Shown one piece after another: positions 7,331-8,912 of a DNA stretch of 8,912 bases. The notes beneath the pieces are model-generated. The model was not told where the DNA came from and did not search any database. It saw only the letters and a program-made list of their open reading frames with translations. Both the position numbers and the translations under genes were made by a program. Source of the stretch: Alphaproteobacteria bacterium (GTDB lineage: Bacteria; Pseudomonadota; Alphaproteobacteria; UBA6615); assembly GCA_013003285.1 (NCBI GenBank), contig JABDJY010000418.1, positions 1 through 8,912 on the forward strand, read 5' to 3'. Position 1 is the first letter of the stretch; each line of letters begins with the position of its first letter.

Positions 7331-8158
7331 ATGACGGACCATCCGAAACACTGGACGCTCGACGATATTCCTTGGGACAACTTCGACGCCTCGAAGGTGG
7401 ATCCCGAGATGCTGCGCATCGTCAAAGGCGCCGCCCTAGTTGAGCATAATGGCGGCATCTACGCCGAATATCTCAGCAGCGTCTTCCACGATGACCCGGA
7501 ATTCCAACAAGCCGCGAAACGGTGGGGTTCGGAAGAGGTGCAGCACGGCAAGGCGCTCGCCCGCTGGGCCAAATTGGCCGATCCCGAGTTCGACTTCGAT
7601 AAACGCTTTGCCGACTTCTCTGCCAAGATCGTTCTGCCCACGAGCGCCGACCAGTCGGTCCGCGGCTCGCGCTGCGGCGAATTGGTGGCGCGCTGCATGG
7701 TCGAGGTCGGCACCTCGTCTTATTACACGGCCCTGCGCGAGGCTACCGACGAACCGGTTTTACGCGAGATTTGCCGCAACATCGCGCAGGACGAAATCCG
7801 CCACTACAAACTGTTCTACACCCACATGGCGCGCTATCGCGAGGTTGAGAAGCTGGGCGTTATTCGGCGTATCCTGGTTGGCATTAGCCGAATCAGCGAA
7901 AGCGAAGACGACGAATTGGCCTATGCCTATTACGCGGCCAACACTATGGGTGAGCCCTATAACCGCAAGAAATGCGTCCGCGCCTACACGTCGCGTGCCT
8001 TTGGGTTCTACCGCCCCCACCATGTGGAGCGCGGCATTATTCTCATCTTCAAGGCTGTCGGGCTGAAGCCCCATGCCAGACTGGCCAGTTGGGCCGCCAA
8101 ACTGGCTTGCTGGTTCTTGAATTTAAAGTCCGGTCAGCGAATTTCAGCGGCTCACTAA
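7331..8158 (+). CDS. Ferritin-like protein with a predicted di-iron four-helix bundle
   Basis: A 275-residue soluble protein without a signal peptide. It carries the full ligand set of ferritin-like di-iron proteins: E38, E69-x-x-H72, E125 and E155-x-x-H158. The spacings E38 to E69 (31) and E125 to E155 (30) are close to those of rubrerythrin-type bundles. The halves resemble each other: VEHNGGIYAEYL against VEVGTSSYYTAL, and EEVQHGKAL against DEIRHYKLF. Residues 1-30 are a Trp/Asp-rich lead. After the bundle comes an acidic patch (190-195), then a basic, partly hydrophobic C-terminal region (about 210-268) that I cannot assign. The start is ATG with AGGGG (7321-7325) 5 bases upstream. It has its own promoter and need not be linked to ATP synthesis. 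The fold and metal site are well supported. The activity (oxygenase, oxidase, peroxide or iron handling) is unknown, and the ferritin iron-storage function is not implied. Confidence 0.85.
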   Translation: MTDHPKHWTLDDIPWDNFDASKVDPEMLRIVKGAALVEHNGGIYAEYLSSVFHDDPEFQQAAKRWGSEEVQHGKALARWAKLADPEFDFDKRFADFSAKIVLPTSADQSVRGSRCGELVARCMVEVGTSSYYTALREATDEPVLREICRNIAQDEIRHYKLFYTHMARYREVEKLGVIRRILVGISRISESEDDELAYAYYAANTMGEPYNRKKCVRAYTSRAFGFYRPHHVERGIILIFKAVGLKPHARLASWAAKLACWFLNLKSGQRISAAH

Positions 8159-8174
8159 GCGGCCCAACAATTGG

Positions 8175-8765
8175 TTAGGCGGCGGCGTTGAACGCGGCCT
8201 CGATTGCCGTGAAGGCCAGACTTTCCGCACTTTCATAAGCATCGCTGGCGCGGCTGTGGGCGCTTTCGTCCACTGATTGATTGGCCTCAGACGTCTCGCG
8301 GGCCTCTTCCTGATTCTTCTTACGAAGCTCCGTCTGGGCTTCAGCCTTAGCGGCGCGCGCTTCCGCTGCCACGCGACTGTCCTGCCCGGAAGGTTCCTGC
8401 GGTGCCAAAGCCGCACGAATAACGACCTCCATTTTCACGATGGTCGCGGCAGGGTCGCCCTCTATCGGTGCAGTGTCGATCTGCACTTCACCGGATACAG
8501 CGTACAACTTGCCATCGGGTCCGCGCTCGAACTCATAGCTCGGCGCGCCCGCATAGGGTCCGCCAGTTCGCGCATGGGCCTGCTCATGGGCGCGCACCTC
8601 TTGGTCGCGCTCCTTCAGCGCCTCGACTTCTTGCTTTTGCTCTTCAGAAAGCTGAGAGGGGTCGGAAACGCGCGCGGACTCGCCCGTCTCGCCGGCCGGG
8701 CGGCCATGGGCAGCGGCAGCGACACTGTGAAAAGCAGCAATAGAAGGGCTTACGCCAGAGATCAT
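8175..8765 (-). CDS. SprA-related family protein, putative zinc metalloprotease
   Basis: A 196-residue protein. Its core, about 50-125, matches the SprA-related putative metalloprotease family as I remember it: a charged helix (EALKERDQEVRAHEQAH), then GGPYAG, YEFERGPDGKLYAVSGEV and IDTAPIEGDPAATI. The zincin motif HEQAH is at residues 60-64 (bases 8574-8588). E93 in SGEV is a possible third metal ligand, which is an inference. No signal peptide or membrane segment is seen. The first 40 residues look disordered, and the last 70 (about 124-196) are an Ala/Glu/Arg-rich, probably helical tail without a known motif. The start ATG at 8765-8763 is preceded on the - strand by AGGTAGGTG (8768-8776). 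Its stop is 16 bases from the stop of the convergent ferritin-like gene. Proteolytic activity is a family-level prediction and the substrate is unknown. Confidence 0.85.
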   Translation of the reverse strand: MISGVSPSIAAFHSVAAAAHGRPAGETGESARVSDPSQLSEEQKQEVEALKERDQEVRAHEQAHARTGGPYAGAPSYEFERGPDGKLYAVSGEVQIDTAPIEGDPAATIVKMEVVIRAALAPQEPSGQDSRVAAEARAAKAEAQTELRKKNQEEARETSEANQSVDESAHSRASDAYESAESLAFTAIEAAFNAAA

Positions 8766-8831
8766 CGCACCTACCTGGGCGGGGACTCGGTTTAAAGGTC
8801 GGATTACCCTAAAATTTGTACAAAATATCGA

Positions 8832-8912
8832 TTAACAATTGGTTTCCGAGCCGCCTCCGGTGCCGGATGGACCAGAAAACCGGCGGAACTCCGCCACCAC
8901 AGCTTCATAGAC
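8832..8912 (-). CDS. Possible C-terminal end of an unidentified gene, cut by the window edge
   Basis: On the - strand a frame is open from the window edge for 26 codons and ends with TAA at 8834-8832. It would read VYEAVVAEFRRFSG, then a Gly/Ser/Thr-rich end SETNC. The first part looks like a plausible amphipathic helix and the last like a flexible tail, so it could be a real protein end. The piece is too short to identify a family or to exclude chance. If real, it precedes the SprA-related gene by 66 bases on the same strand and could share its transcript. No + strand gene in the last 147 bases is better supported. Confidence 0.35.
   Translation of the reverse strand, partial: VYEAVVAEFRRFSGPSGTGGGSETNC

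Noticed and set aside
7204..7443. Possible 79-codon gene between atpC and the ferritin-like gene
   Set aside because: It covers the promoter and ribosome-binding site of the next gene and overlaps its start in another frame; its Arg-rich translation looks like non-coding read-through.
8277..8795. + strand frame of 172 codons over the SprA-related gene
   Set aside because: The - strand frame has the HExxH and conserved family core; the + strand translation is Arg/Leu-rich with no recognisable motif.
8166..8844. 11-base direct repeat AACAATTGGTT at 8166-8176 and 8834-8844, on both sides of the SprA-related gene
   Set aside because: It resembles a target-site duplication, but several 11-base repeats are expected by chance in a window this long, and there are no inverted ends, transposase or integrase.
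8867..8912. Possible + strand gene start (ATG at 8867) running to the window edge
   Set aside because: No ribosome-binding site precedes it, it has only 15 codons in view, and the - strand frame over the same bases reads more like protein.

Overview
This window looks like ordinary chromosomal DNA of an alphaproteobacterium, perhaps a Rhodospirillales-like lineage (the order is an inference). Three things point there: the DNA is fairly GC-rich, the F1 part of the ATP synthase stands alone as atpH-atpA-atpG-atpD-atpC without the membrane F0 genes, and priA lies just upstream. This is a familiar alphaproteobacterial arrangement. I see no insertion sequence, phage gene, CRISPR array, tRNA or rRNA. 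I found no evidence of a previously undescribed multi-gene system.

Layout: bases 1-1947 hold the larger C-terminal part of priA (replication-restart helicase), whose beginning lies outside the window. The 246-base gap that follows holds a good intrinsic terminator candidate for priA (about 2007-2031) and a sigma70-type promoter with a perfect TATAAT -10 (2123-2150). From 2194 to 7119 run the five F1 genes in the order delta, alpha, gamma, beta, epsilon, closely packed and all on the + strand. Their products form the catalytic alpha3-beta3 head with its central stalk (gamma, epsilon) and the delta connector to the peripheral stalk. The F0 proton channel they need must be encoded elsewhere. Translation signals are strong for alpha and beta (three copies each) and mostly weaker for the single-copy subunits.

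After a 211-base gap with its own near-consensus promoter (7232-7260), bases 7331-8158 encode a ferritin-like protein. It has a complete E / ExxH / E / ExxH carboxylate set, expected to hold a di-iron centre in a four-helix bundle whose two halves still resemble each other. Its substrate cannot be told from sequence.

The last part is on the - strand and convergent with that gene. Bases 8175-8765 encode a small SprA-related putative metalloprotease with an HEQAH zincin motif. At the right edge (8832-8912) there is an open frame that may be the last 26 codons of another - strand gene, which would place the SprA-related gene behind it in a short operon.
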